Shown: one piece after another, positions 43,055 to 51,452 of the stretch
Numbering within the stretch: the stretch's first letter is position 1
Layout: each line of letters starts with the position of its first letter
Assembly (NCBI GenBank): GCA_002421005.1
Contig: DIJC01000014.1
Location: 124,896-188,895, forward strand
Origin: Enterobacteriaceae bacterium UBA5654
Lineage (GTDB): Bacteria > Pseudomonadota > Gammaproteobacteria > Enterobacterales > Enterobacteriaceae
Direction: 5' to 3'
Length of the DNA: 64,000 nucleotides
The notes under the pieces: generated by a model
Told to the model about the DNA's origin: nothing
Seen by the model: the letters and a program-made list of their open reading frames with translations, nothing else
Databases searched by the model: none
Program-made: the position numbers and the translations under genes

Positions 43055-43891
43055 TTACCCTCTCTTTCTTAAAAGCTTATAAAGCATTTTTTTAAAAACA
43101 CCAGGAAGCATTCTAAAAAGCGATCTCATAAAAACATTTTTTACAAACTCTGAATTATTAATAAACCCTATATTTTTTTGGAACTTCAACACTTGGTATT
43201 CAAATTTCAAATAGTGTATTCCTCTACGCTCAAACAATTCATCACCAGTTCGCATTTGTAGAAGGGTTTCATTTAAGTTTGCAAATTTACAACCATACTT
43301 TAGCATCAAACTCCATAATGCAAAATCCTGTGACTTTCTAAACTGAGGGTATCCATTTACTAAATCAACTTTTTCCTTCCTAAATATTACTGAAGGATGA
43401 CTTACAGGACTTCTTTTTTTTGAAAATATTACGATATCCCCATGTGTTAAAGGTACTTTTCTTGTTGAAATATATTCTCCAGAAGTAGTTTTAACTTCAT
43501 CGATATAGGAACCACATACATCAACATCAGGGTTGCTAAGCATAAATTGAACTTGCTTTTCGAACCTTAATGGTAATGATATATCGTCGGCATCCATTCT
43601 GGCAACAAGGTCATAACGGCAATGTTTTAAGCCTTCATTCAGTGCCGTGGCTAATCCAGCATTTTTTTCCAAGTAAACTGCAGTAAAAATTCCGCGTGGT
43701 ATCGAATCTTGGAAATTATTGATTACGCTATGTTGCTCCAAGGTCAATTCTCCATCAGCAACAAGCACGATTTGATTAGGCTTTAAAGTCTGGTCGTCAT
43801 AAATGCTTTTTAAAGAAATTGCAAGGTATTTTGGTTCATCACCTTTATAAGCACTCATTAATACTGTAAAATTTGAATTTCCATGCTTCAT
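43055..43891 (-). CDS. AmsE-like GT2 glycosyltransferase (module 2)
   Basis: A 278-residue family 2 enzyme: FTVLMSAYKGDEPKYLAISLKSI, QTLKPNQIVLVADGELT and NAGLATALNEGLKHCRYDLVARMDADDIS with the metal-binding D-A-D-D. The DQT-L-P--IVLV-DG pattern is that of the AmsE family of exopolysaccharide/O-antigen transferases, often adding galactose or GlcNAc. It is the last gene before gnd and overlaps the preceding GT gene by ATGA. Codon use is strongly A/T-biased. Confidence 0.82.
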   Translation of the reverse strand: MKHGNSNFTVLMSAYKGDEPKYLAISLKSIYDDQTLKPNQIVLVADGELTLEQHSVINNFQDSIPRGIFTAVYLEKNAGLATALNEGLKHCRYDLVARMDADDISLPLRFEKQVQFMLSNPDVDVCGSYIDEVKTTSGEYISTRKVPLTHGDIVIFSKKRSPVSHPSVIFRKEKVDLVNGYPQFRKSQDFALWSLMLKYGCKFANLNETLLQMRTGDELFERRGIHYLKFEYQVLKFQKNIGFINNSEFVKNVFMRSLFRMLPGVFKKMLYKLLRKRG

Positions 43892-44775
43892 TTCATTATT
43901 CCACTTCGCCCAAGAATACCATCATAAATTCCCAAACACAGAAATTTTAGCCTTTTCATTCCATTGGGTAAAAAAATTGGATAAAAGACAAGCTTACCAC
44001 TTAGTTTGATTAAGCTCGAAAATTTCCAAAAGATAGGCACATGTTTTTCTTTTAATAGCAAAAAGATATTTCTCGTTGCGTAATAATGCCTAAATGGACT
44101 AGGTAATCCCACAGATATGGAATTTAATATTTTATATTTTCCATCGCCTAATCTATGGCCTAATAGAGCCTTTTTATTTCTAACTACTATATACCCTGCG
44201 TGTCTAAGACGCCAACAATATTCATGATCAACTGCATCTATAAAAAGTTCATCTCTCATACCACCAATTTTATAATATGCATCCTTAGGTATCAAACTAC
44301 CTGAACTCAAAGTACTATCAACCACATAATAATCAGGATTATTTTTTAAGGCAGTTCCTTTGTGCAATCTCGCATAATTAATCTCTCCGGTATATTTATC
44401 ATAATCCTGAGACCCAACCAGACCAATATTTAGTCCTTCTTCCGTCAGATTTTTATAACATGATAGAAGCTCTACAACCATATTATCATTAGGCATACTG
44501 TCCTGATCCATCTGAAGTATGTAATCAGCATCATTTTTGAATGCCCATTCCATACCAATGCTCTGAGCTTTTGCAATCCCAAGATTTTCATTAAAATCGA
44601 AAAACTTAACATTTTCATCAGCTAAGGAATTAAGCTCTGAACAGCAGTTGAATCCATTTGTTGAATTATTACATACAATTACTTTATCCACTTGTAAAAG
44701 AAGTTTTTTTATCGCATTTTTCAGCTCATTCTTTTCTGGATTAAAAGAGACTAACACTGCAAAAACATTATTCAT
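43888..44775 (-). CDS. GT2-family rhamnosyltransferase-like protein (module 2 copy)
   Basis: A 295-residue enzyme of the same group as the one at 36099-36923: VFAVLVSFNPEKNELKNAI, NENLGIAKAQSIGMEWA, LQMDQDSMPND, PFRHYYATRNIFLL and C-terminal GIYDGILGRSGIMK. The family usually transfers L-rhamnose. Module 2 contains no rml genes, so its donor would come from module 1. It overlaps wzy by eight bases. Confidence 0.8.
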   Translation of the reverse strand: MNNVFAVLVSFNPEKNELKNAIKKLLLQVDKVIVCNNSTNGFNCCSELNSLADENVKFFDFNENLGIAKAQSIGMEWAFKNDADYILQMDQDSMPNDNMVVELLSCYKNLTEEGLNIGLVGSQDYDKYTGEINYARLHKGTALKNNPDYYVVDSTLSSGSLIPKDAYYKIGGMRDELFIDAVDHEYCWRLRHAGYIVVRNKKALLGHRLGDGKYKILNSISVGLPSPFRHYYATRNIFLLLKEKHVPIFWKFSSLIKLSGKLVFYPIFLPNGMKRLKFLCLGIYDGILGRSGIMK

Positions 44776-45988
44776 TGAACGCCCCTAAATTCTCTATGTA
44801 TTTTTCTCTAGTAATTATATTATGTAATGTTGTAAGTATAATTATAACCATTACATGGTTTGAATCAAATATATATGGATTAGTAATTGCGTACGTCACA
44901 TATAATACATAGCATAAAATTAAATCCTTTTCTTTTATATATTTCATAGCTAGGGTAATGTTAAGGATGATAAATAATGGAAAAATAAGAAGACCAAGCT
45001 GATTTAATAAATAGATGGATTGTAATTCATAATATATATATTCACTATAATCACGTGCAATAGTTTGCGCATTTATTATATTTCCTAAGCCACCTCCAAA
45101 AATAGTATTTATAGGCGATTTAGTCAAATCATTTATTAAAACATGAAATTGGTCCCATCGGATACCAAGTGAAGATGCTTGCCCCCAAGATTTAAGGGTT
45201 ACCAACTCAATCGCATAAATTACAAAATATGGCAGTCCAACTAATAATAGTATAGCTAAAAGCATCTTTTTAAAGGCGGCAAACTTTCCATGATTACTTT
45301 GACTAAAAAACACAATATACATAAAAAACAAGGCTAATGATATAAAATAGGCAAAATTCCCTGCAACAATACATCCTATGCCTAAAATAACAGTATAAAC
45401 TCTATTCCTTTTTATTTTCATATATCTTGGCAGAATTACTGAAATCATAAATGCGAATGGTATTAATGCGTTCCCTTTTAATTGAACTCTGTAAAAGCCA
45501 CTTCCGTAAGTATAAACATCACCGTAATCATTTATTAAAAAATATTGCCGTGCAATTGAATAATCACCAGCCCCATAAGTTTTAGTCATATACAAGCTTA
45601 TCACTGTAATTACAATAGCTTGTATGGAAACTAACATTAAAAAGATAGTGACTATTTTTCTTGAATGAAACCCACTGAAGTATGCAAATATCAATATGAT
45701 AATTATCAAATAAAATCTAATAATCAAATCTATATTATTCCCTATTACTACAGAATATAAAAAATGCAAGCAAAGCATTAAGAAAAAAAGTATAGATAAA
45801 GGACTTTTAGAAAATTGATAAATTATCCTTTTAAAAATAAATACATAGAGCAAAACCAGGAAAACATTCATTAACCAGCTTAACTCAATAAAAGGAAAAC
45901 TACGTGTTAAAAGAAAAGCAAATCCGAAAAAAAGCATTATAACAATATATGATTCTTTAGGTATTTTTTGCTCTTGGATATTAATCAT
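44768..45988 (-). CDS. wzy: Wzy-like O-antigen polymerase (module 2)
   Basis: A 406-residue protein with 10-12 membrane segments and a large periplasmic loop near residues 265-330 (SWGQASSLGIRWDQFHVLINDLTKSPINTIFGGGLGN), which carries the R-W-x-Q and GGGLG pattern common in Wzy/WaaL-family loops. Only topology and position identify it; it lies between wzx and the rhamnosyltransferase. It does not visibly align with the module 1 polymerase at 25754. Base composition is extreme (10 G or C in the 60 bases from 45781). Confidence 0.78.
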   Translation of the reverse strand: MINIQEQKIPKESYIVIMLFFGFAFLLTRSFPFIELSWLMNVFLVLLYVFIFKRIIYQFSKSPLSILFFLMLCLHFLYSVVIGNNIDLIIRFYLIIIILIFAYFSGFHSRKIVTIFLMLVSIQAIVITVISLYMTKTYGAGDYSIARQYFLINDYGDVYTYGSGFYRVQLKGNALIPFAFMISVILPRYMKIKRNRVYTVILGIGCIVAGNFAYFISLALFFMYIVFFSQSNHGKFAAFKKMLLAILLLVGLPYFVIYAIELVTLKSWGQASSLGIRWDQFHVLINDLTKSPINTIFGGGLGNIINAQTIARDYSEYIYYELQSIYLLNQLGLLIFPLFIILNITLAMKYIKEKDLILCYVLYVTYAITNPYIFDSNHVMVIIILTTLHNIITREKYIENLGAFNE

Positions 45989-46042
45989 TATAGCACCGCA
46001 TTTATTAACATATTGAAACAGAATTTATTTATTCTTCAGATA

Positions 46043-47293
46043 TTATTTCTCACGATGTTTTTCAATATTATGGTCGATTGAGAATAAAATAATGAAATCA
46101 GTTGTAGTACGTAAACTCCATGCGCACGCAGCGCCGACGACACCCCATTTATTAATAAATATAAACAACAAAACCAAATAAGGAATTAATTCACAGAGAT
46201 GAATATAAGCTGTAATTTTTGAAAACCCACGAGCTTGAATATTTGCAAAAGGAATTTGAGCCAGGCAGTTCAAAAAAAATCCCAAACTCAATATTTTGAG
46301 GACAATAACAGAATCCCCACTGAATTCCTCCCCCATCCAAGTGGTCATAATGAAATGTGAGAAAATGCATATAAAAGTACAAAGTGGAAATAGGCATAAT
46401 GTCATTAGGATATATGATTGCCGTTTTGTTTTATAAGTATCACTATTATTGGAACTAAGTTTTGGAAAAATAGTCCTCGATAAAGCGCTTGGTAAAATAC
46501 TTAAACGCTGTATACCTTCTGAAGGAGCACTATAGAACGCCACTTTTGATGCGCCAGACAAATGCGAAATTATAAACCTATCCATGTAAGTCATTATCGG
46601 GCTAATCACATTACTTATTGTTATCCAACCGCCAAAGCTAAGTAACCTTTTGACAGTACTTCGTTCAAACTTCAACCCAGCGCTTAATATATCTTTTCGG
46701 CAAAAATAAAAAGTAACGATGAGAGAGATAATTCTTGCTATTATTAACCCCGTAACCGCCGAAATTAATGTTGTTGTTATAATGCAAAATAATGCCGGAA
46801 GACCAGCCAGCAAGGAATTATTTACACTTTTAATTAGATTTACTTGCTTAAATTTTTCTTGCCCCTCAAAAAAGGCTAACCAGATTTGATTTAACAAAAA
46901 AATTGGTATCGTAATGGATATAAGAGAAATAGAAACTATTGTTTCTTGTTTATAAGAAATTTCAACATTCAGCAAATTTACGATTTCATGGCTTAAAAAA
47001 AAGATAAGGGTGGCACCTACTAAACCCAGTGTAATAAGGATTATCGTAGAGTTGGCTATAATTGAATCTAGTTCTTTCTTATTATGACGATGCATCGATA
47101 CTTCGCGAATCACTGCTCTAGTCAACCCAGCATCGAATATACTTGCATAGCCTACCAGAGCTATAGCTAACGTGAATAACCCAAATTTCTCGGGTCCAAG
47201 AAGCCTTGCCATAGAACCAAGTGCAGGAATTGCGATAATTGATGGTATTACATAACCGCTAAGATTCCATAATGTGTTTTTTATAATAGTCAC
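46043..47293 (-). CDS. wzx: Wzx-type O-unit flippase (module 2)
   Basis: A 416-residue flippase with about 12 membrane segments: TIIKNTLWNLSGYVIPSIIAI, GYASIFDAGLTRAVIREVS and LSFGGWITISNVISPIMTYMDRF. It is a clear paralogue of the module 1 flippase along its full length, including WMGEE and EGQEKF blocks, yet its DNA is far more AT-rich. This is more consistent with two imported relatives than a recent local duplication. It is the first gene of module 2, 222 bp after an ops-like site. Confidence 0.9.
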   Translation of the reverse strand: MTIIKNTLWNLSGYVIPSIIAIPALGSMARLLGPEKFGLFTLAIALVGYASIFDAGLTRAVIREVSMHRHNKKELDSIIANSTIILITLGLVGATLIFFLSHEIVNLLNVEISYKQETIVSISLISITIPIFLLNQIWLAFFEGQEKFKQVNLIKSVNNSLLAGLPALFCIITTTLISAVTGLIIARIISLIVTFYFCRKDILSAGLKFERSTVKRLLSFGGWITISNVISPIMTYMDRFIISHLSGASKVAFYSAPSEGIQRLSILPSALSRTIFPKLSSNNSDTYKTKRQSYILMTLCLFPLCTFICIFSHFIMTTWMGEEFSGDSVIVLKILSLGFFLNCLAQIPFANIQARGFSKITAYIHLCELIPYLVLLFIFINKWGVVGAACAWSLRTTTDFIILFSIDHNIEKHREK

Positions 47294-47714
47294 TATATAA
47301 ATCCATTAGATTAAAAATATCGTATAAAAACAAACACGACGAAATTAAATATTAGCCAAGGATATATTGCTTAAAAATGGTTTTTCCCTTAGCCCGCATA
47401 AAACCCAAGAATAACATTTCAATTTATGATTAAATGTGGGAAAAGCAAGAAAGATAAGTTTAACAAAAAGCAGAATGTTATAATTAGCATTTCAACTGAA
47501 GATCCAAATTCTCAAATGCTACCGCCCCTAACAATACACAGTCAGTATTTTTAATGTGAATTTTATTACTTATGTATATAAGATTAATGATCCGCATAAT
47601 ACTTATAATACTTCACAAATTATACAGCAAATTTATTCCATTATAAAAAATAATAAACAGTGAATGATGCATGTAATGCAAATCATCACTCACCGTTTTG
47701 AAGATCCTTTTAAA
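47294..47714. other. galF-wzx intergenic region
   Basis: A 421-bp AT-rich stretch that contains the ops-like site at 47515-47526 and nothing else recognisable. The 220 bases between that site and wzx form an unusually long leader with no reading frame of note. Confidence 0.5.
47515..47553 (-). promoter_or_regulatory. Degenerate JUMPstart/ops element for polysaccharide module 2
   Basis: On the minus strand the sequence AGGGGCGGTAGCATT ends at 47515. The first nine ops bases (GGCGGTAGC) are intact and the last three differ from the canonical GTG (ATT here). The upstream part of JUMPstart is hardly preserved. It sits between galF and wzx, the standard place, 222 bp before wzx. RfaH recruitment is plausible but weaker than in module 1. 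Confidence 0.6.
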
Positions 47715-48608
47715 TTAATCTCTTAAAAGTTGAACAATACTCTCGCGAAACTTGTTCCCTTCTTTAAGATTCCTTAATCCATATTGTACAAATGCCTTCA
47801 TATACCCCATTTTTTTACCGCAGTCATAGCTGTCGCCCGTCATCAGCATCGCATCAACAGACTGTTTCTTAGCAAGCTGCGCGATGGCGTCAGTCAACTG
47901 AATACGCCCCCAGGCACCAGCTTCGGTATGTTCCAGTTCTGGCCAGATGTCGGCTGAAAGAACATAGCGACCAACGGCCATCAGATCGGATTCCAGCGTC
48001 TGCGGCTGATCGGGTTTTTCAATAAACTCAACGATGCGGCTTACATTACCTTCATTATCCAGCGGCTCTTTGGTCTGAATGACAGAATATTCAGACAGAT
48101 CGCCTTCCATACGTTTTGCAAGAACCTGGCTGCGGCCTGTTTCTTTAAAACGTGCCACCATAGCGGCCAAGTTATAACGCAGCGGGTCAGCGCTGGCGTT
48201 ATCCAGGATAATATCCGGTAGGACGACGACGAAAGGATTATCGCCGATAATCGGTTGAGCGCAAAGAATCGAATGGCCGAGGCCAAGTGGCTGAGCCTGA
48301 CGCACATTCATAATGGTCACGCCCGGAGGGCAGATGGACTGTACTTCCGCCAGCAGCTGACGCTTAACGCGCTGCTCCAGCAAAGCTTCCAGTTCATAGG
48401 ACGTGTCAAAGTGGTTTTCAACGGCGTTTTTGGAAGAGTGAGTGACCAGAACGATCTCTTTGATCCCTGCAGCAACAATCTCGTCGACGATGTACTGAAT
48501 CATAGGTTTGTCGACAATCGGCAGCATTTCTTTAGGAATGGCCTTCGTAGCAGGCAACATGTGCATGCCTAATCCGGCAACCGGGATAACTGCTTTTAAA
48601 TTAATCAT
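47715..48608 (-). CDS. galF: GalF, GalU-like UTP-glucose-1-phosphate uridylyltransferase
   Basis: A 297-residue protein (the E. coli GalF length) from ATG 48608, preceded by GGTGGA; a GTG at 48620 is in frame but weaker. It starts MINLKAVIPVAGLGMHMLPATKAIPKEMLPIVDKP, where GLGMHMLP replaces the GLGTRMLP of GalU, the mark of GalF. It is thought to modulate UDP-glucose supply. It is the other boundary marker of the O-antigen locus. A TATACT at 48638-48643 (minus strand) is a possible -10. Confidence 0.94.
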   Translation of the reverse strand: MINLKAVIPVAGLGMHMLPATKAIPKEMLPIVDKPMIQYIVDEIVAAGIKEIVLVTHSSKNAVENHFDTSYELEALLEQRVKRQLLAEVQSICPPGVTIMNVRQAQPLGLGHSILCAQPIIGDNPFVVVLPDIILDNASADPLRYNLAAMVARFKETGRSQVLAKRMEGDLSEYSVIQTKEPLDNEGNVSRIVEFIEKPDQPQTLESDLMAVGRYVLSADIWPELEHTEAGAWGRIQLTDAIAQLAKKQSVDAMLMTGDSYDCGKKMGYMKAFVQYGLRNLKEGNKFRESIVQLLRD

Positions 48609-48855
48609 TTTAACGTCCACCTGTTAATAGTTCATGAAGTATAGACTTTCACGCAGTGATAACCAGTACCTACCCCGTGGCCAGAAGACTTCCTGATAAG
48701 TTAAGCCTTGTGGTCATCATTCTACACCTCATGACACCTTAGTTTCGCCTCAGATGAATCGGAAAGAAGTCAGTTTTAATGGCAACTACCCCTTTACTAC
48801 TCATATGCAACCTTCAACTAAAAGCGTCAACTTTCCACCGCTTGAAGTAATCGTC

Positions 48856-49851
48856 TTACTCACTAACAAATGTAATGTTATCTTTCTTATCTTGCACAAA
48901 TTCATATTGAAGCGTGCGATCAAGTCCCTGTGAGAGAGTAAAGGGAGCCTGAAAACCAGAGCTATGTACCTTAGTTGCGTCAAATTGAGTAGTGGCGCAA
49001 AACTTTTTGACCCTGACTGAGCTAATAGCGAATTTTTTACCAGTCAATTTACTAATGATATCGAAGCAAAAGCCTCCAGCCATACCAACAGGATAAGGAA
49101 GATGTACTGAAGGAATCTTCTTATTGAGGCTTTTCTCCACCTCACTCACTAATTGGTTCATGTTGAGATCTGCTTTATCAACATAGTTAAAAACTTCATA
49201 GCCTGCTTTAACATGTTGCAATCTATATTTGATGAAGCTAACGATATTGCCAACATAAGCCATTGATTTGTAGTTCTTTCCCGCACCAACCATAGCGAAC
49301 TTACCACTAGCGATTTGTCTCAGAAGGTTATAGACGTTACCACGGTTTCTTTCACCGAAAATGACGGTTGGGCGAATAATGGTCAATGAACGATCTGCCT
49401 GAGATTGGTTAAACCACTCGCGTAAAACTTCTTCAGCCTGCCACTTACTTTTACCATAGTGGTTAAAAGGATCCTGACGATGACTTTCATCAGGATTCAT
49501 CTTATTAAGGCCGTAGACAGCTACTGAGCTAGTGAAGATAATGTTTTTAACACCATTTTTTTCCATCGCTGCGAGGACGTTGCGTGTTCCCTGCACATTT
49601 ACATCATAATAAAGTGAAGTTGGACTGACATCATCGCGATGCTCGGCAGCCAGAAGGACCACAGTGTCAAAACCCGCCAGGCCTTTATCAAGGTCATCCT
49701 GATTACGGACATCACCTAAAACTGTCAGGTCAGGATAGAAATGGCTTTGGTTTTTGTCTAAATTTCTGATCTCAAAATAGTTCCTGGTTTCTTCGATCAG
49801 TCTTGTCCCTACAAACCCAGATGCACCTATGAAGCAGACTTTATTATTCAT
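48856..49851 (-). CDS. gnu: Gnu-like GlcNAc-PP-undecaprenol 4-epimerase
   Basis: A 331-residue extended SDR protein starting MNNKVCFIGASGFVGTRLIEE (GxxGxxG); catalytic Tyr132/Lys136 in HYGKSKWQAEE, Ser108/109 in FTSSVAVYG, and IIRPTVIFGERNRGN. The length and the position between wcaM and galF equal those of E. coli O157 Gnu (Z3206), which converts GlcNAc-PP-undecaprenol to GalNAc-PP-undecaprenol. A longer frame to 49887 is possible. Module 2 lacks an initiating transferase, which fits a WecA/Gnu start. Confidence 0.8.
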   Translation of the reverse strand: MNNKVCFIGASGFVGTRLIEETRNYFEIRNLDKNQSHFYPDLTVLGDVRNQDDLDKGLAGFDTVVLLAAEHRDDVSPTSLYYDVNVQGTRNVLAAMEKNGVKNIIFTSSVAVYGLNKMNPDESHRQDPFNHYGKSKWQAEEVLREWFNQSQADRSLTIIRPTVIFGERNRGNVYNLLRQIASGKFAMVGAGKNYKSMAYVGNIVSFIKYRLQHVKAGYEVFNYVDKADLNMNQLVSEVEKSLNKKIPSVHLPYPVGMAGGFCFDIISKLTGKKFAISSVRVKKFCATTQFDATKVHSSGFQAPFTLSQGLDRTLQYEFVQDKKDNITFVSE

Positions 49852-50033
49852 ATTCGTTATCGAATTATGCCGCAGAGTAATAAACAATTCACCTGTTTAT
49901 CAAATGGTTGCTCATTTTTTACTAATGCGATTTTTCCTAAAGGTAGATTGATTATAATCATTCAGTGAATGATATCCAGCAGGAAAATGTCATATGTCGT
50001 CTTTTTACTAATTTTGGTTGGTATGAAAGTCAA

Positions 50034-51440
50034 TCACCGCCCCGGCAGCTTAAAGTTCAACCCTTCCACCCGCGCTACATGCTGATCCACCCGGTCAATA
50101 TCCACCGAGCTTTCCCCTTTCTCATTGACGGCCTTGATGTTCGCCAGTGAAAGGAGTGTGTCGTCGCGGGCCATAAATTTGCCGCGCACATCTTTGCGCA
50201 GATCGAAGTTCAGCTTTAACGCCGGGCCGCGCCGGGCTTCCTGCATCACGCTGATATTGCGCATAAAAAGATGCTGCGGTTTGTTGTGAAACTCCAGCGA
50301 GGCGCGCCGGGTGGTGAGGTTGGTGATGGAGACAAACGAGGTGGCATTGCCGGAGGAGATCTGGATGCCGCGCAGCTTCCACGGCAGGTCGCCGTTATTA
50401 ATGTGGATGTTATTAAGGCGGAAGTTCTGCGGGATGGAGAGATAGTTGCCCTTTATTACGCCGTAGCCGATAAGCATTCCGGCGCTATTTTGCATATCGA
50501 TATTATCAATAATGAAATTATCACAGCCGTAAATTGCTACCGTCGCATTATCAATCCCGGCGTTTTTACTGTATTCCGGGGTGATATCGCGGGCTTTAAC
50601 GTTGCGGATGACAAAGTGTTTGCCGTTCTCGACGTGAACTAACTGGCGGCAGTGGCTGCCGGTGATATTGGCGACAACGAAATTTTTCACCGCCTGGTCT
50701 TCCGGGTAGCTGTTGTCATAGGTGCTGCCCGCCAGCCCGATGCCAATTCCCCAGTTAATTTTGCCGTTGGTGCAGTCGATATGTTCAATCACATGATCGG
50801 AGATGAGAATGTCGTGGTCGTTGATCGCCACGTTCCATTCGATGGCGTCGCCCTGAAGGTGGCTAAAGTGGCTGTGAGTGATCCGCGCGTGGGTGACGGT
50901 GTCGTGATAACCCTGCCGCAGGATGCCGTAGTTGGCTTTGGTGATAGTGATGTTATCAATGGTGAGGTTACGCATAATGCGCGGTTTTTTACTGCCGATC
51001 ATAATCTGCGTGACCGGGCCGTAGCCGCTCATGGTAACGCCCGCGATCGCGCAGTCCGATCCGCGCACGTCCAGCATAACGTTATACAGGCTGCTGCCCG
51101 GCTCGCCGATGATTTTACAGCCGTCCTGAAGGGCGAATCGTCCGCGTCCGTTGCCTTTTAACACTCCGCGCAGATGCAGGGTTTTACCCGGCGGCATCAG
51201 AATGCTGGCGTTGATGTTCTCGCAGACCAGTCCCGCGGGCACTTCGACGGTCTGCCCTGCGGCGAAAGCCAGCTTAAACGCGCGGATCCAGTCATTGCCG
51301 GTATTGAAATCGCGGACATCGACCGTTTTTTGGGTGTCAACGGCCCTGACCAGCGGGCTGTGAAGCAGAGGCAGTGCGGCAAGCGCAGAGCCTGCCGAAA
51401 GAAAATGACGTCGGGAGAGTTCCTGCGGATGTTTACCCAT
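50034..51440 (-). CDS. wcaM: WcaM, colanic acid biosynthesis protein
   Basis: A 468-residue right-handed beta-helix protein (E. coli WcaM 464). The N-terminus MGKHPQELSRRHFLSAGSAL has a twin-arginine SRRHFL motif and a hydrophobic stretch, so periplasmic export by Tat is predicted. Repeated I-x-N-I and N-x-x-I rungs fill residues about 60-440. Its exact role in colanic acid is unsettled. It is the last gene of the operon, 12 bp after wcaL. Confidence 0.92.
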   Translation of the reverse strand: MGKHPQELSRRHFLSAGSALAALPLLHSPLVRAVDTQKTVDVRDFNTGNDWIRAFKLAFAAGQTVEVPAGLVCENINASILMPPGKTLHLRGVLKGNGRGRFALQDGCKIIGEPGSSLYNVMLDVRGSDCAIAGVTMSGYGPVTQIMIGSKKPRIMRNLTIDNITITKANYGILRQGYHDTVTHARITHSHFSHLQGDAIEWNVAINDHDILISDHVIEHIDCTNGKINWGIGIGLAGSTYDNSYPEDQAVKNFVVANITGSHCRQLVHVENGKHFVIRNVKARDITPEYSKNAGIDNATVAIYGCDNFIIDNIDMQNSAGMLIGYGVIKGNYLSIPQNFRLNNIHINNGDLPWKLRGIQISSGNATSFVSITNLTTRRASLEFHNKPQHLFMRNISVMQEARRGPALKLNFDLRKDVRGKFMARDDTLLSLANIKAVNEKGESSVDIDRVDQHVARVEGLNFKLPGR

Positions 51441-51452
51441 AAAACCTCTGTA

